A stretch of DNA of 64,000 bases from Hyaloscypha bicolor E (GCF_002865645.1 NW_020194677.1:496001-560000); one strand, 5' to 3'. Shown: positions 13,174 to 26,927, numbered from the stretch's first letter. Notes: generated from the sequence alone by a model not told the origin. Numbers and translations: made by a program.

Positions 13174-16100
13174 TTAGAACCTTTTTAAAAAACGCGAAAA
13201 ATAGTATTTCTCTCTAATTATATACTAATTCCCTAATCTGGCCTAGTATTAGATTTCCCAAATGCTTTATATATTTATATTACTTTTAAAGTTTTAGTTA
13301 TATACTAAAGGCTATAGCCTTTTATATATAACTTCTTCTATAATATTCTCTTATCTTATATATTTATTTCCTGCCCTATTTATATTCGACCTATTTCTCT
13401 ATATCTAATTATATTATATTTGTATTAAATAGATACTTAAGGGCATTTAATAGCTTTAATTTCATTATAGAATTAGTAGAATTTAATTCTCCCTTAATTT
13501 ATTTAACTTTTATAATCTCTCGTTATTTATATATCTAGTAAAGGTATATTATATTAATTATTAGGCATTTCTCTTAAGTAGTACCTAATTTAATAAGGCA
13601 TTCATATAATGACTTCGAATTTATATAAACTACTAGTAATAGTTTTATTTCTAATACTTGATTAATTATAGATTTAACTAAAGTACTTATATTAAAGCTA
13701 TAAGCTATACTATAAAGTTCCGAAGCTAGAATGCTTCTAGTAACTCTCTTATATTTAGTAAAGAACTAGTAAATAATATTAGTATATCTAGTTCCGTTTA
13801 CTAGAACTAGAATATATCTGATTTAAGAAAAGAGATTTCTATTATTTATAAATAAAACATTCGTAAAAATAATTAAATATAAGAACTTCTTTACTAGGTT
13901 TATAAATCTTAGTTCTTTAGTAATATTCTCAATTTACTATTAAATGCATTTATTAAATGCCTTTATATTAGTCTTTAAGGATTTAATAGCTTGAGTAGTA
14001 ATTAATAGATTATATAAAACTTCTGGTTAATAGACTAATATAATATATATTTCTCTAGTATATTAGGTAATATATTAGTTCTTAATAGAGAGATTTTAAT
14101 AAATAGTACTTCTATTATTTATAGTAATAGTATTTTTTATAGAAATAATTCGGAGGTTTTTATATTAATATTTCTATATAAAAGTAATTCCAGTAATATT
14201 TATATAAATAATACTTTTATTAAACTTGAGATTATAATTAAAAGTAAGATATTTATACTCCTTAGCCAAGAACTTAGCCTCTTAAAGCTTTAGTTATTTT
14301 GCTTTTATAAAATTATTAGTTCTAATAAATAAGATATTATTAGTTTAAAGGCTAATAATTCCGAAGAATTACTTGCTATAAAAGAGACAAGAGTTATAAA
14401 TTAACTATTCTATAGAAAGCTTATTAATATAATAGAAATAATAAGTCTTAAACTAATAGTTCCTAGCTTCCGGTATACTATATAGTAGTTTTATAATCTT
14501 TAGAATAGAATTATTTTTCAGATTTAGCTTTTTAGTAAGCTTATAAGATAAGTTAATATAAAAATTATAATTTAATAAAATTATTAATTAGATATAAGCT
14601 TGCGAGATATTATATAAATATAATTTCGTAATATCTATTATTATAATAGTAATACTAAGAATAATTCTCTGGCTAATATATTAAATAGTAGATAATTATA
14701 TTAATATTATATATTTCTTATTATTATTATAAGCTTAAATAACTAGTCTCGATTTTTTAAACTCTCTCTCTATACTCTTATTCTTAATCTTATTAATAAA
14801 CCGGGAATTAAAGATATATTTCCTTTAATACCTGAGATCTGAAAGTAACCTTAAATATATTCTTTTTTAGAAGGCTAGTAATTTTAACTTAACAAGAATT
14901 CTTATATAGATTATTATTTTATAGAAATACTATAATATCCGGATTTTTGCAAGAGTATTTTCTATTATACTTTAATAGAATAACAGGAATAATAAGAGAA
15001 ATTATACCTATATTACCTTTAGTTTTATTATAAAATTCAGAAATAAGTTCAGGTTTAGAGCTATTAGTAATAACCTTAATATCCCTTATATAAAAGGGCT
15101 TAACGGAAATTAAATAAAAGGTAATATTACCGTATAATAGGGCTAGTATATAGTTTTCCCCATTAATAGCTACTAGCTTATATAGTCTATTCTAATTATT
15201 AGATTAACCGGTATTTCCTTTATATTATATAAGAATATCCGAGTTTAAAAGAAGTTTATAGATATTAGTAATACTAGAACTATTTCGGGTATTTAGGGTA
15301 TTTGTAATTTAATATCTAGCTTAAATTTTCTGAATTTCTACTATTATCTTTTTAAATATTACTAATTACTATAATATAATTAGTAATAAAGTATTATATT
15401 CGGTTATTTAAAATAAAGTACTATAAATTAAGAGAATTAAAATAATACTATCGGGTTTTATAGAATTATTAATAGCCTTAAAAGCTATTTAAAATACAGT
15501 ATTCTTATTAATTCTATTAATTTCGGCTATAATAATAAGGTAAGTATATTAAATTAGGCTATAATAGTATTCTATAATTCTAATAGAATTATAAGCTTCT
15601 ATAGAAATAATTTTAACCTTAATTCCTATAATATTTGCAAGTTAAACAAATTTCTTATTAGTAAACTGCTTTTTAGTATTTATTATAATCTAATTAGAAG
15701 AGCCTAAATAAGTATTAATCTAATATTATTTTAGGGTATTTCAAGTATATAAGATACTAATATTTTAAAGCTATTAGCCGGCTTAATATTAAGTGCCTTT
15801 ATTAATAATATAAAGTATAGGCTTACCGGAAATATAGAAAATATTAATAATAATAGAGTAATTAAAGCTAATATTATTTCTTAGATTAAACTTGAATTAT
15901 TCCGGTAATTATCCGAATTTCTGGTATTACTTAGAATACTTTATAAAATACTTAAAGGCTTTTATATTAATATTATAGCCTACTTATTCTAGTATATTTC
16001 GGAGCTTATTAATAGATAAATAACTAAAACGGTAATATAGATATTATAATTTGATCTTTATAAGAAAACAGGAATTATAAATAAAGAATTCGGAAATAAA

Positions 16101-17600
16101 GCTCTATAATATAGTATTTTAAAGCAAGAAAAAGTATTTAAAATATTATACTATAAATATATAATATCTAGTAAAAGTAATAAGATAATTAATAAGATTA
16201 TTAAAATAGAATTTTAGCTTATTTATATTAGCTAAGCTAAATAGAAATAAAGTTTTTATAAATATAATATAAAATTATACTTGCCTAACTAGTATTTTTA
16301 CTATTATAGATCTAATAGAAAATATAAATCTAATACTAAACTAGATATTAACTTAACTTTTAGTAGTTTTATTAAGTTTAATACTATTATTAATCCGCTA
16401 TAAAGCTTGGAATTAGTTAGAACTAGTAGTTAAGAATCTGGAGGCTCCGGTATTAATTATAATTCTATAAAAGTAATAAATATTATATCTTAATATATTA
16501 TTAATTATAAATATCTAAGTATCTTTTATTTATTTAATAGGCTTTAAAATATGGTTTTCGCCTATTATCTAGTATATAAGGAAAAAAGAAGTAAGATTAT
16601 TTATAAGGGTATTAATTATAGAAATAGTAAAAGCGGAAGTAATAGAAGTAGCTAAAAAGCTCTTAATAGAAATAAAATAGAAATCTGAGTAATATTTCTT
16701 TCCTTTATTCGTTTCTACTAGTAAAGCTTTAAAAGCATTATTCTCTAGTTTATTTTTACTATTCTTATTATTTTTCTCTCTTTTAATTCCGGTAATATAC
16801 TATATATAGATACTATTAAAGTATTTATTAAAGTTATAGGAGTTTCGGGATCTAAATTAATAAATATTTCTATTCTTAAATCGAGCCTTTTTAGCCTCTT
16901 ATTCTTCCGGTATATATTTCTATAAGCAGTATTCGAGTCTCTTATATATAAAATATAATTTTGAAGTATAATTATTATAATTACAGGATTTAGAGTAGTT
17001 ATTATAAGTTCCGAAATTATAACTGGGTCTATATTAATAATTTCCGGATAAATAATAGCTTAAAAAGTTTTAAGAATAGTATTATTAATTAGTAAAGTAG
17101 GTTTTAGTATTAATTTATTACTTTTTCTTATAGGTAATAATAGATAATTAGAGCTTATTAATAAGCTGGCCGAGTTTATTAGAAAGGTCCGAAACTATAT
17201 ATTTATATATTAGTAAGCCTTAATAAAAAGTAGTAATTTTATTATATAGGAATTCGGTATTTTATAAAATAGAAATAAGGCCATATTATAGTTTATATAG
17301 GTTATTAATTAGTATTTGAATAAGTTCGAATATTGTCTTTTTAGAGTCTTTAGTTATTATAATTATTAAGGTAATAGTATTTTATTTATCTAAATTTCAA
17401 TAATAGAAACCGGGGCCTTTAAAAAAGCTATAAATATTTATATAAGCCTCTTTATATATATATTAAAAGAGCTAGTTATTATAAAAGTAGTCTTATACTA
17501 ATTTCTTTAATATAATAAGAAAAGCTCTTACTAGTATTTTTTTTAGAAGCTTTATATATTAGTAAATATTAAAAAAGATAATAAGTTTATAATTAAAACT
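13174..17600 (-). pseudogene. copia pol polyprotein, RIP-broken
   Basis: Reading right to left, the RT core is recognisable at about 14,880-13,930. KSRLVI-stop-AYNNN and QYIS-like blocks match the copia 'SRLV-QAYND...TQSPTIQRVSQR' stretch. A Tyr/Leu-rich ITKLYLYNILQAYI segment and a later FLAKE-type block follow. RNase H follows at about 13,920-13,400: TRSILASELYSIAYSF (about 13,760-13,710) matches the VTRSVLASELYAMAHGF box of fungal copia elements. VYIDSKSLYECLIKLGTT lies downstream. Integrase and gag should occupy about 15,200-18,300, but I could not place their motifs reliably. Stops fall at former Gln and Trp codons. The assignment to Ty1/copia rather than gypsy rests on these RT/RH blocks. 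Confidence 0.82.
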
Positions 17601-18360
17601 ACTATTAGTTTTATTATACTTTTATATTTTGGAATATATTTTTATTATTTCTCTAATAAGCTTTCTAGTAATAATAGTAGATACTAACTAATAGAACTTT
17701 GAGCTTAGTAGTAATAATAGTAATAGTAAAAATAAAAGTAGTAAATAGCCTTAATTTAAAGAAGATAAATAGATAGTTTAATTTCTTAACTAAGAATATC
17801 TAATTCCCTTATATCTAGTTTTATCTAAAGTAAAATAAACTAATATAATAGGTTCCTAAAGAAGATCTAATCTAATTAGACTATTATTAATAATATTAAC
17901 TTTATTTTATATGCTTTTTATTTTCTCTTAAATAAGGTTAATAAGAAATTACGTAATAGTAAGGCTCTTATAATTCTATTTAATATAAATACTATTATAC
18001 TAAAATTAGGCTCGAAGATTTTATAATAGTATATAATTAATTTAACTAAATACTATAGTATTAAAATTCTTGAAATTATTCTAGAATAGATTCTATAAAT
18101 TATTATTACTCTTTCTATATAAGATATACTAATATATCTTAGTAGTTAGATATTTCTAAAGATTACTCTTTATTATAATTACTAGATTAATACTATTCTT
18201 TCATTTCTTAATTAGTTTCTTTCTCTTATTAGTATCTATACTAAACCGAGTTCAGGTTCTCTCTAGTATATATATATAGTTCGTAGTAAAGGGGGTTCGA
18301 AGATAAGGTAGTTTATAGTAGATTTATAGAAAGAATTTAGTAATAAAGATATCTAGATAC

Positions 18361-18420
18361 CCAGATACCTAGTAGAAATACCAGATACCTAGTAGAAATG
18401 CCAGATACCTAGTAGAGATA
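18361..18420. repeat. 20-bp minisatellite, three units
   Basis: Three consecutive 20-bp units start CCAGATACCTAGTAGA, with single-base differences. A partial fourth (CCAGATGCCCAGATATCTAA) follows, and a half unit precedes. It lies in the copia internal region, near its 5' LTR, so in leader or early gag sequence. Confidence 0.88.
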
Positions 18421-18930
18421 CCAGATGCCCAGATATCTAATAAAAGTATTAAAGTAAATATTTCGCCCTTAAAAATTTCGTTTATAACGAGAAATTTAGG
18501 AAGTGAAATATTATAATTCCGGAAGTATCTAAAGCTTAAAGGGCTCGATTTAATAGTAAAATCGAAGTTATAGTTAAAGAGCTTTAAGGGTATATATAGG
18601 GCATATATTTCAGAAAGAGGGTCCTATAAATACAGGTATTATATAAGTAGAAAAGATAATTTCCAAGAAGGTTTCCAAGAAAGTAGTCTTGGGACTAAAA
18701 GAAATTAGTTTTAAAAGATAATAGAAGTTAAATAAATAAATAATTAAATGGCTAACCGCTTATTAATTAGCAAAAGCTAGATATCTTTTCTATAGGCTAT
18801 TAAATACTTTTATAAAGTTAATAAATAGTTCCCTTCTTTAATATAAAATAGACTAGATTTGTTTTAGGCTACTAAATGCTTTTAGAACTAATCTAAAATC
18901 TTCTCTAATCTATATATATAAACTAATTAG

Positions 18931-19222
18931 TATTAGTTTACTAGTAATATATAGTATTATTAAATAGATATAGAAATACTATTTATATTAAGTTAATAAA
19001 GTTATTATTATTCAGAAGTAAAAATTATAGTATTAATATATAATTCCTAAATCTGCTAAGCCTAATGGGATCTAGTCTACTAGTCAAGTTACTTATAAAA
19101 TGCGAAGTTATATAACTATATCCCGTATTCTATATTCCGTTACCTATATTCTATTACTTATATCCCGTATCCCGAGTTCTATAACTATATATATAACTCT
19201 CGAAGAAATAGTTATACTAATA
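18931..19222 (-). repeat. copia 5' LTR
   Basis: This 292-bp LTR pairs with 12,874-13,173. An open frame of 68 codons at 19,100-19,306 begins in this LTR and runs out into gypsy pol. It is a by-product of the junction and not a gene. Confidence 0.82.
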
Positions 19223-22200
19223 ATACTTTTATTTTCTCTAAAAAGAAATTTAATATTCTTTCTTTCTATAAACTATATAATTATAAGATTTAGATTAAAA
19301 GCCTAAAGAAAACTAAAAGTATTAAATACTAATTTCTCTAGTAATAATTTATTTAAGAGTTTCTAGAAATCAAATATTTCTTATAAGATAATCTAGCTAA
19401 GGGCTTTATTAAAGCTAGTTAAGCTTCCTTTACTTTACTAGTTCTTTTTATAAAAAAGTAAATAGAGATATATACTTTTATATTAATTTCTATTATCTGA
19501 ATAATATTATTTAAAAGAATTAATATCTTTTTTTACTTATTAATAAAACTTTAAATTAATTATTTAAAGCTAAAATATATATTAAATTAGATATTTATTA
19601 AGCTTTCTATTATATAGCTATAAATCTAGACTTTTAGAAGCTAATAATATTTCGTATCTATTATAGAATATATAAATATAATATTTTCTGGAAAGGCCTT
19701 ATAAATAGCCCGGCTATATATTAATATTATAAAAATAATATATTTTTTAAATATCTAAATAACTTTTATATAATATATCTTAATTATATTTTTATTTATT
19801 TAAAGAATCTAGTAAAATATAAATAGTATATATAAAAGATACTAGATTACTTATATTTTACTAGCCTTTAAGTAAATATTAAGAAATCGAAATTTAAGAT
19901 TATATATATAAAATATACTAGATTACTTATATTTTACTAGCCTTTAAATAGATATTAAGAAATCGAAATTTAAGATTATATATATAAAATATTTGAACTT
20001 TATTATTTCTATATCCGGTATTAAAGTAGATTCTAATAAAGTTAAAGTAATATATAACTAGTAATTCTTTTTCGGCTTTTATAACTTTTATAAATACTTT
20101 ATTAGAAAGTATAAATAAATTACTAGATTTCTTACTTTATTTATAAAAAAGAGTATTTCCTTTAAATAGTTCGAGTAATATTAAAAGGCTTTTAATTACC
20201 TAAAGGAAATTATAATTTCTATTCTAATTTTATAATACTATAATTCAGATTTGCCTATAATAATAGAAATAGATATATCTAAAAAAAGTAATTATAGGCC
20301 TACTTTCTTAATAAAACCCAGAAATAGGCCTTTAGTATTCTATAGCTTATTTTTCTAAAACTATATTTCTAGTAAAGCTTAATTATAATATATATAATAA
20401 AGAGATATTTACTATAATACAAGTACTAGAGAAATAAAGAGCTGAGCTAAAAGGCCTTTAAAATACTTCCTTTAAGGTCTATTCTAATTACTATACTTTA
20501 AAGTACTTTATAATTACTAAAAAGCTCTTTTTTTAATAAGCTAGATAGTCTAAGCTCTTATTTTACTATTATTTTAAGCTTATATATTATTTTAGAAAAT
20601 TAAATAAATAAGTAAATACTTTATTATAAAAATAAAATAAAATAAATATTTAGGGCTAAATTAAGGAAAAGCTATAAACTTAAGTATTTTTCTCTAGAAA
20701 CAAAATTAATTCGGAGATTATCTATAACTTATAACTTATAGTAATATTCTATAAAATCGGCTTATTTAATTCGGGATTCGGTTCTAAAAACCAAGTATAT
20801 ATTAAAGACTTTCCAGAGAAGTATATTTCTATTAGAAATATAATTCTTCTAGAAAAAGATATTCTTTTAGAAGTTTTATTAGTAGCCTCTATTATAGTTG
20901 CTTTTATAGAAGTATTATTAGAAGCTTCTGCCAAGTATAATAGCTTATAACTAGTAAATAAGATCCTATAAAATAATTATATATTATCGGATCTAGAAAA
21001 GCTATATATAATAGCCTAAATTAAAAGTAATATCTAAATACTATAAAAGACTCTATATTATAGAGAATAAAATAATTCCCGAATTACTTTTATAAACTAT
21101 CTTAATTTATAAAGTATATAATAAATCCCTTTCTAAATATTCTGGATATATAAAGCTCTATTAGTTATTTAAAGAGTAATATTACTAGCTATTTATAGGT
21201 ATAAATATTAACTAATACTATAGTAATTGCTATACTTATAGAAGATTATATATACTAAGAAATAAGAAGCCTAGTTTACTTTATTTCCTTCTAGTTTTTA
21301 ATTACTTCTAGTAATATATTACTATAGACTTTAAAAGCTATCCGGAAAGTAAAGTAGGCTATAATATAGTTACTATATTTATAAATTATTTATTTAAGTA
21401 TCTAATTATAATTTCCGTATAAGATATAATTATAGCCAAATAACTAATACTTCTATTTTTACTTTATATAATATATTAAATAGATATTTCAGAAATAATT
21501 ATATTAGATTAGAAATCCTAATTTATATCCGATTTTTAAAGCTAATTCTATATAAGAATTAATATTAAGCTTAAGTTCTTAATAACTAATTATCTTTAAA
21601 TAAATAAATAAACAGAGATTATTAATTAATATTTTAATTAGAGATTATATCTATATATTAACTATTACTAAAATAACTAGAATAACTAAATTACTATAAT
21701 TAATTATTAATAAGCCTTCCTTTAATACGAAACTATTAGCTAGTTCCTATTTATAACTAAAAAGAACTATAAGCCTTATATTTCTTTAGACTAGAATTCT
21801 TTTATTAAAGCTAGCTTACCCAAAAAGAAACTAAATAGAAATAAAGCTAAGGTATTAGTAAATTAATTATATGAATTATAATAGCTTACTTAAAGTTATA
21901 TAAAGCAAATATAGAAATAATGTATAATATAAGCTAATAAATACTACTATTTAATTAATTTTAAAGTCGGAAATAAAATATAGATTACTATAAAATACTA
22001 GAAATCTAATTATTTAAACTAGAAGCTAGGGAATTAAATAGAGGATTTATTTGAGATTTTAAAAGAATATAGCTATTTATTTCTCTTTAAGCTATCGGAA
22101 ACTATAAAGATATATCTAGTCTTCTATATAAAAAAGCTATAAAAGAACCCTTAGAATCCTTTACTAGATTAAGCAAATTCAGAACTATCCCTATTAGTAC

Positions 22201-22450
22201 TAGAAAATAGTAAATAAGAAAATAGTATTAAATAGATTATTATAGTTAAGCTAGTAAGAAATAGACTAAAGTATAGAATCTAGTAAATTAGTTAAAATAA
22301 AAATCTAGTATAATATCTAGCTTTAGTATTAAATAATAGTTTCCTTATTTTATAAAGCTTCTATAATAATAATATTAATATACTAGAACCTTTATAAAAC
22401 CTATAATATTAGCTAGATTATATAAAAAATAATACTTATTTAGAACTATA
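19223..22450 (+). pseudogene. gypsy pol (RT-RH-IN) right of the copia insertion, RIP-broken
   Basis: RT starts near 19,360 with a block reading NLAKGFIKAS-stop-ASFTLLVLF, the gypsy 'KGFI-PS-SP-A-PVLFVKK' stretch. It continues to LKYILN-stop-IFIKL near 19,560-19,600. The catalytic box reads YLNY at 19,776-19,787, followed by IFIYLKN. A 76-bp tandem duplication just after it shifts the frame. RNase H and integrase should occupy about 20,030-22,200, but the damage leaves only scattered blocks. An open frame on the opposite strand at 20,749-20,934 is antisense to this region and is not a gene. Together with the gag/protease at 10,480-12,400 this was one polyprotein. Confidence 0.78.
19841..19992. 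repeat. 76-bp tandem duplication inside gypsy RT
   Basis: Units 19,841-19,916 and 19,917-19,992 are nearly identical, starting ACTAGATTACTTATATTTTA. They differ at a few C/T or G/A positions. Because 76 is not a multiple of three, the duplication alone shifts the RT frame, whatever the RIP damage. Confidence 0.93.
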
Positions 22451-22768
22451 CGGAAATAATAATAAATTCTTTTAAGTTATATATTAAAGATATTTGCCTT
22501 TTATATATAATATTTATATTCGAGATATTAGTTTATTTTAGAAAGGAAAATAGTACGAAATTAGATAGATTAATGGTTTTTATAAAGCTCGGAAATAAGC
22601 TTATCTAAAGAGAGAAGTAATATTATAATTCAGCTTTTAATCTTATTAGCTAATATAATTACTTAATATAATTACCTATATTCTATTATTTATATTTTAT
22701 TACTTATATTTTATTACTTTCTAAGAAAATATATAATACGGCTGCTTTATTAGAGATATTTAGAAAAC

Positions 22769-22915
22769 TAAGCCTCTTATAAACTAGTATATTATAGGAT
22801 ATATATATTTCCTTATAGCTTCCTATATTCTAGTTTTCTTTTCCTTAGCTTTGAATTGTCTTTATAAGAGACCTTTTACCTTGCTTTCCAAGCCCTAAAT
22901 ACTATACCTATAATA
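22769..22915 (+). repeat. gypsy LTR, 3' copy
   Basis: This 147-bp copy is less RIPped than its 5' partner. It keeps TACCTTGCTTTCCAAGCCC near 22,877-22,895. The sequence to its right belongs to a different gypsy element. Confidence 0.8.
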
Positions 22916-25900
22916 AGCTTAAGAAAGCTTAGAAAGTAAAATATATTACTTATTCTAAATTAAGAAGAGTAAAGACAAGGAAATCTAATAAAAGTAATTC
23001 TATTTCCAAGAATTCTAATTTAGTAAATTCTAATTTGCAAGGCTATTAAAAAAGAAAAAAGAAGTTCCGAAAATTATATAAGAAATCCCTAAATAATACT
23101 TTGGCTTCTTCTAGGTTCTATTAGAGTATTAGTTCTATTTTAGATATAATTTATTAAACTTATAATTAGAAAGAATACTTCTTAAGAAATATAAAATATT
23201 TTAAATATAATAAAACCCTAATAAAGCCAAAACTATAAAAGAGTTAAAGTATTTATAAAAGTAAATTTATATTATTATTATAAAGAAGTATTCTAGAAAA
23301 GACTTTTTTAAGAAATAGAGAAAAAGAAAGTCTAAATCTTAAATATTAATAATTTTAGCTATAATAAAAAAGATATATTATTTTATATAATTATTTAAAT
23401 AAAATTAATATAGCTAGAAATAAGTATCTTAGAAATATATAGTAAACTCGGTAATACCGAATTAGATTATAATTTCCTTAATAATAATTAGGCTTAAAGC
23501 TAGGGCTTTATTACTTTAGCTAAATATAATTAAGAATTTATAATCTTTTATAGAAATAGATTTAAAATCTATAAAGCCTATAACCTTAAGATATTTATTA
23601 TAAATAATTATAGTAAGATATATTCTTTTAAGCTCCGGTTCTATAAATATAAGAATATTGGCTTTTATAGCCTCGTTTTTAGTATAGAATTTTATAAAAT
23701 AATTCTTATATAATATATAAACTATATTAATAAATAATAAATATATATATTTATATAGCCTAATAATATTAAGATTCTAATACTAAAAGAGTTTAATAAG
23801 AAGCTTAACTTATATTCTAAGCTAGTATTTTAAGTTTTATTTTTAACTAAAGGCAAATATAATTATTTTAGATAATAGGCTTTATATATTTATAATAATT
23901 ACTAAATCTCTATTTTATTATATAATTCTAGTAATACTAAATAGAAGTTTTTAATATAATAAATTAATATTCTTTAAAAAGGGGCCTTAAAAGTATTTAT
24001 ATATTTTTAGAATATTAAATATAAAGATTTCTTAGAGATTTTTAATTCTAATAAAGCTTTAGAACTTTCTAATCTTAGTAATATTAAATACTCTATTAAT
24101 ATAAATAATATAGTCTTATATAAACCTTTATATAATTTATTAGAAATCTGATTAGAAGTATTATATTTATATTTATAGAATATATTTTATAAATATTAAA
24201 TAAGGCCTAGTAAAAGCCCTATAAAAATACTTATTTTTTTTATTTCTAAAAAGAATAAAAGGCTATATATTTATATTAATTATTATAAACTTAATTAAGT
24301 TATAATTAAGAATTAGTATCTGTTTTCTCTTATTAATAAAACCCTTAATTAATTTCGAGAAGCTAAAATTTTTATAAAGTTAGATTTTAAAGATATATAT
24401 TATTAAATAAGAATTTATAAAAAATATAAATAGAAGACAGCTTTTAGAACTTATTATAGCTATTTTAAATATCTTATAATATCTTTTAAGCTAGCTAATA
24501 TACTAGCTATATTTCAAGTATATATTAATATTATATTTATAGAACTTCTGAATTATTTTATAGTTATTTATTTAAATAATATTTTTATTTATTTCTAAAA
24601 TAAAAATAAAAATAATAATTATATTTATAGAACTTCTGAATTATTTTATAGTTATTTATTTAAATAACATTTTTATTTATTTCTAAAATAAAAATAAAAA
24701 TAATAATTATATTTACTAAATACTTATTAGGCTATATAAAAATAATCTATTTTATAAACTTAATAAATACGAATTTAATATTAAAGAAATCGAATTCTTG
24801 GGCTTTTTTATTAAAATAAAAGATATTTAAATAAATTCTAAATAGGTTTATAGTATTATTAAATAGCCAAAACCAGAATTATTCTATAATATTCAAGTAT
24901 TTCTTGAATTTACTAATTTCTATTATAGGTTTATTTATTATTACTTTTAAATAACTATAGGCTTAATAAATCTCTTAAAAAATAGAAAAGGGCTAGAAAT
25001 CCGGTTCTTTTATATAAATAAATAAATCGGCTAAAAGCTTTTACTATAATATCTATTCTGGTTTATTTTAATCTTTCTAAGAAGATTTATATTAAAACTA
25101 ATATATTAAATTTTGTAATTACTAGTACTATTTTATAATAAGTTAATTCTAGTAATAGCCTAAAGAAATACTAATATCTAATAGTATTCTAGTTTCAGAA
25201 ACTTTTTGAAGCCAAATATAACTATAATCCTTATAATAGGGAATTACTTGCAATTATTAAAGCCTTTAAGTATTAGTATTATTACTTTAAAGAGTTCAGA
25301 TTTATAATTAAGGTTATTATAAACTATAATAATTTCTAATATTTTATAGAAATAAAGTATCTAAAAAGCTAATTAAATATATTAGATAATATATTTTATA
25401 ATATATAATTTTAATATTATTTATTATAAAAAAGCTTTAAATTTAGTAAATAGACCTAATAAAAGGCGTAATTATAAAAAAATCTTATTAATATAATTTG
25501 GCTTCTAATTTTTTAGAATAAATTAAAAAAAGCTTTTATAATTATAATTTAGAGATTCTTATAAATATCTGAAGAGTTTCCTCTTTAAAATAAGTATTAT
25601 TTAATACTTACTATATCTATAATAGCCAAGAAAAAAGATTTATTATAAGACAAATAAATAAATTATCTTATAAATTTCTTAATTATAGAATTAGTTAAAA
25701 GATAAAATATAAGAAGATATTTTAAAGGCTTTATTATTATAGCTAAGATAATAAGAGTATTTATAACTATATTATTTAATAGAACTAAAAACTTCTTAAT
25801 CTCTCGAGTTTTTAAATTAAATAATTATAAATATCTAATTCCCTATATATAAATATATATAGTTACTAAAAAAGCTATAATACTAGCTCCTTTATTTAAA

Positions 25901-26926
25901 TCCCTTTTAAATATTATTTAGATAACTTAAAGAAATGATTTTTAATATTAGAATATTTTGAAATAGAAGCTTAGTAAAAGAAATATTAAAGAAAAAGAAA
26001 TTTAAAGAAATAATTCGGGCTTACTTAAATACTATCCAAGAATTATTATATCTAATAATTCTACTTTATATTAAGAAGTTATAAAGCTTTATTATAATAA
26101 TTTAATAGCCGGATATTATAAAATAAAAAAGACTTTTGAGTTTTTTAGAAAATTCTAATATTAAAAAAATATAGAAAAAGATATTTATAAGTATTATTAA
26201 GAATATAATATTTATTAGAAAGTTAAAGCTAAGAAGTATTTATTATATAATTTGCTTGGTAGTTTATTATAGCCTAAAAAATCCTAAAATAAGGTTTTTA
26301 TAAATTTTATTATAGGTCTATTATTATATAAGAATCTAATAAAAGATCCCGATTTTAATATAATTCTTATAATTATTAACTAGTATTTTAAAATAGCAAG
26401 ATATATTATATATTATAAAATAGTTAATTCTTTAAAGCTTATTAAAATTATATAAAATTATATTTTCTTGATTTTTAGCTTTTTTAATAAAATTATTTTT
26501 AATTAAAAAATAGTATTTACTAATTAGTTCTAGTTTGCTTTCTATTTCTATTTAATATATAAATACTATTTAAATATAGCTTATTATTCTTAAATAAAGA
26601 ATTAAATAAAAAAATAAAACTAGGCCTTAAAATATTATTTAAGATATTATTATAATACCTAAAAAAAATAACTAGTTTAAAAAATTATCTTTTATAAAAT
26701 TTATATATAATAACTTAAAATATTAGGTTTTATAAAATATATCTTTTTATATATATTATAAATATTACTTTTAACTTTTATAAAATTCTAAGAATAAAAT
26801 TATTAGAAAGATATTAGCTATATATAAGAGGCTAAAAACCCTTAAAATAAAATAAAAAAAGCTTAAAAAATTATAGTATTATATATAAAATAATTAAAAA
26901 ATCTATTATAATAGATACTAGTTAGT
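22916..26926 (+). pseudogene. Ty3/gypsy gag-end and pol, left part; interrupted by E13 copy C
   Basis: Gag-end and protease-like sequence lie at about 23,000-23,900. RT begins near 24,220 (FFISKKNKRLYIYINYYKLN) and continues with FREAKIFIKLDFKDIYY near 24,355-24,405. Its catalytic box reads YLNN at 24,569-24,580. Integrase runs from about 26,050 to 26,927: a zinc-binding N-terminus (LIAGYYKIKKTFEFF; YY for HF), then a WKVKAKKYLL-type linker, then VFINFIIGL (D to N at the first catalytic Asp). The reading stops in NRYQLV at the E13 LTR and resumes in frame at 40,057. No 5' LTR was found, so its left limit is the neighbouring gypsy LTR. Confidence 0.85.
24541..24716. repeat. 88-bp tandem duplication covering the RT catalytic box
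   Basis: Units 24,541-24,628 and 24,629-24,716 both start AGAACTTCTGAATTATTTTA. They differ by about two C/T changes. The duplicated segment includes the YLNN (former YLDD) box. A unit of 88 bp also shifts the frame. Confidence 0.93.
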
Positions 26927-26927
26927 A

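Larger units (their letters stand above)
12874..19222 (-). mobile_element. Ty1/copia retrotransposon nested in the gypsy element, minus strand
   Basis: Direct repeats of 300 and 292 bp (12,874-13,173 and 18,931-19,222) enclose a minus-strand copia pol. Removing the element rejoins gypsy protease to gypsy RT. Flanks read ATATC on the left and ATACT on the right. Both could come from ATACC by one C to T change each, so a 5-bp target duplication is likely but not proven. Read on its own strand, the LTR starts TATTAGTATAGC (TGTTAG before RIP) and ends in ACTAATA (ACTAACA). Confidence 0.88.
9921..22915 (+). mobile_element. Ty3/gypsy retrotransposon with 147-bp LTRs, split by a copia insertion
   Basis: Two direct 147-bp repeats bound a plus-strand gypsy gag-pol. 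Subtracting the nested copia (12,874-19,222) gives about 6.6 kb, a normal gypsy length. Gag and protease lie left of the insertion; RT onward lies right of it. Bases flanking the two LTRs (TATAT and AGCTT) do not match. Either the target duplication has decayed or the outer limits are off by a few bases. The left LTR abuts the end of E13 copy A almost exactly. Confidence 0.83.

Noticed and set aside
18361..18452. CRISPR-like short direct repeats
   Set aside because: Adjacent 20-bp units without spacers, inside a copia element: a minisatellite.
19100..19306. 68-codon plus-strand ORF
   Set aside because: Starts in a copia LTR that is repeated at 12,874 and 42,388 without the frame, and runs into gypsy pol.
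20749..20934. 61-codon minus-strand ORF
   Set aside because: Antisense to gypsy pol, with low-complexity composition and no family resemblance.
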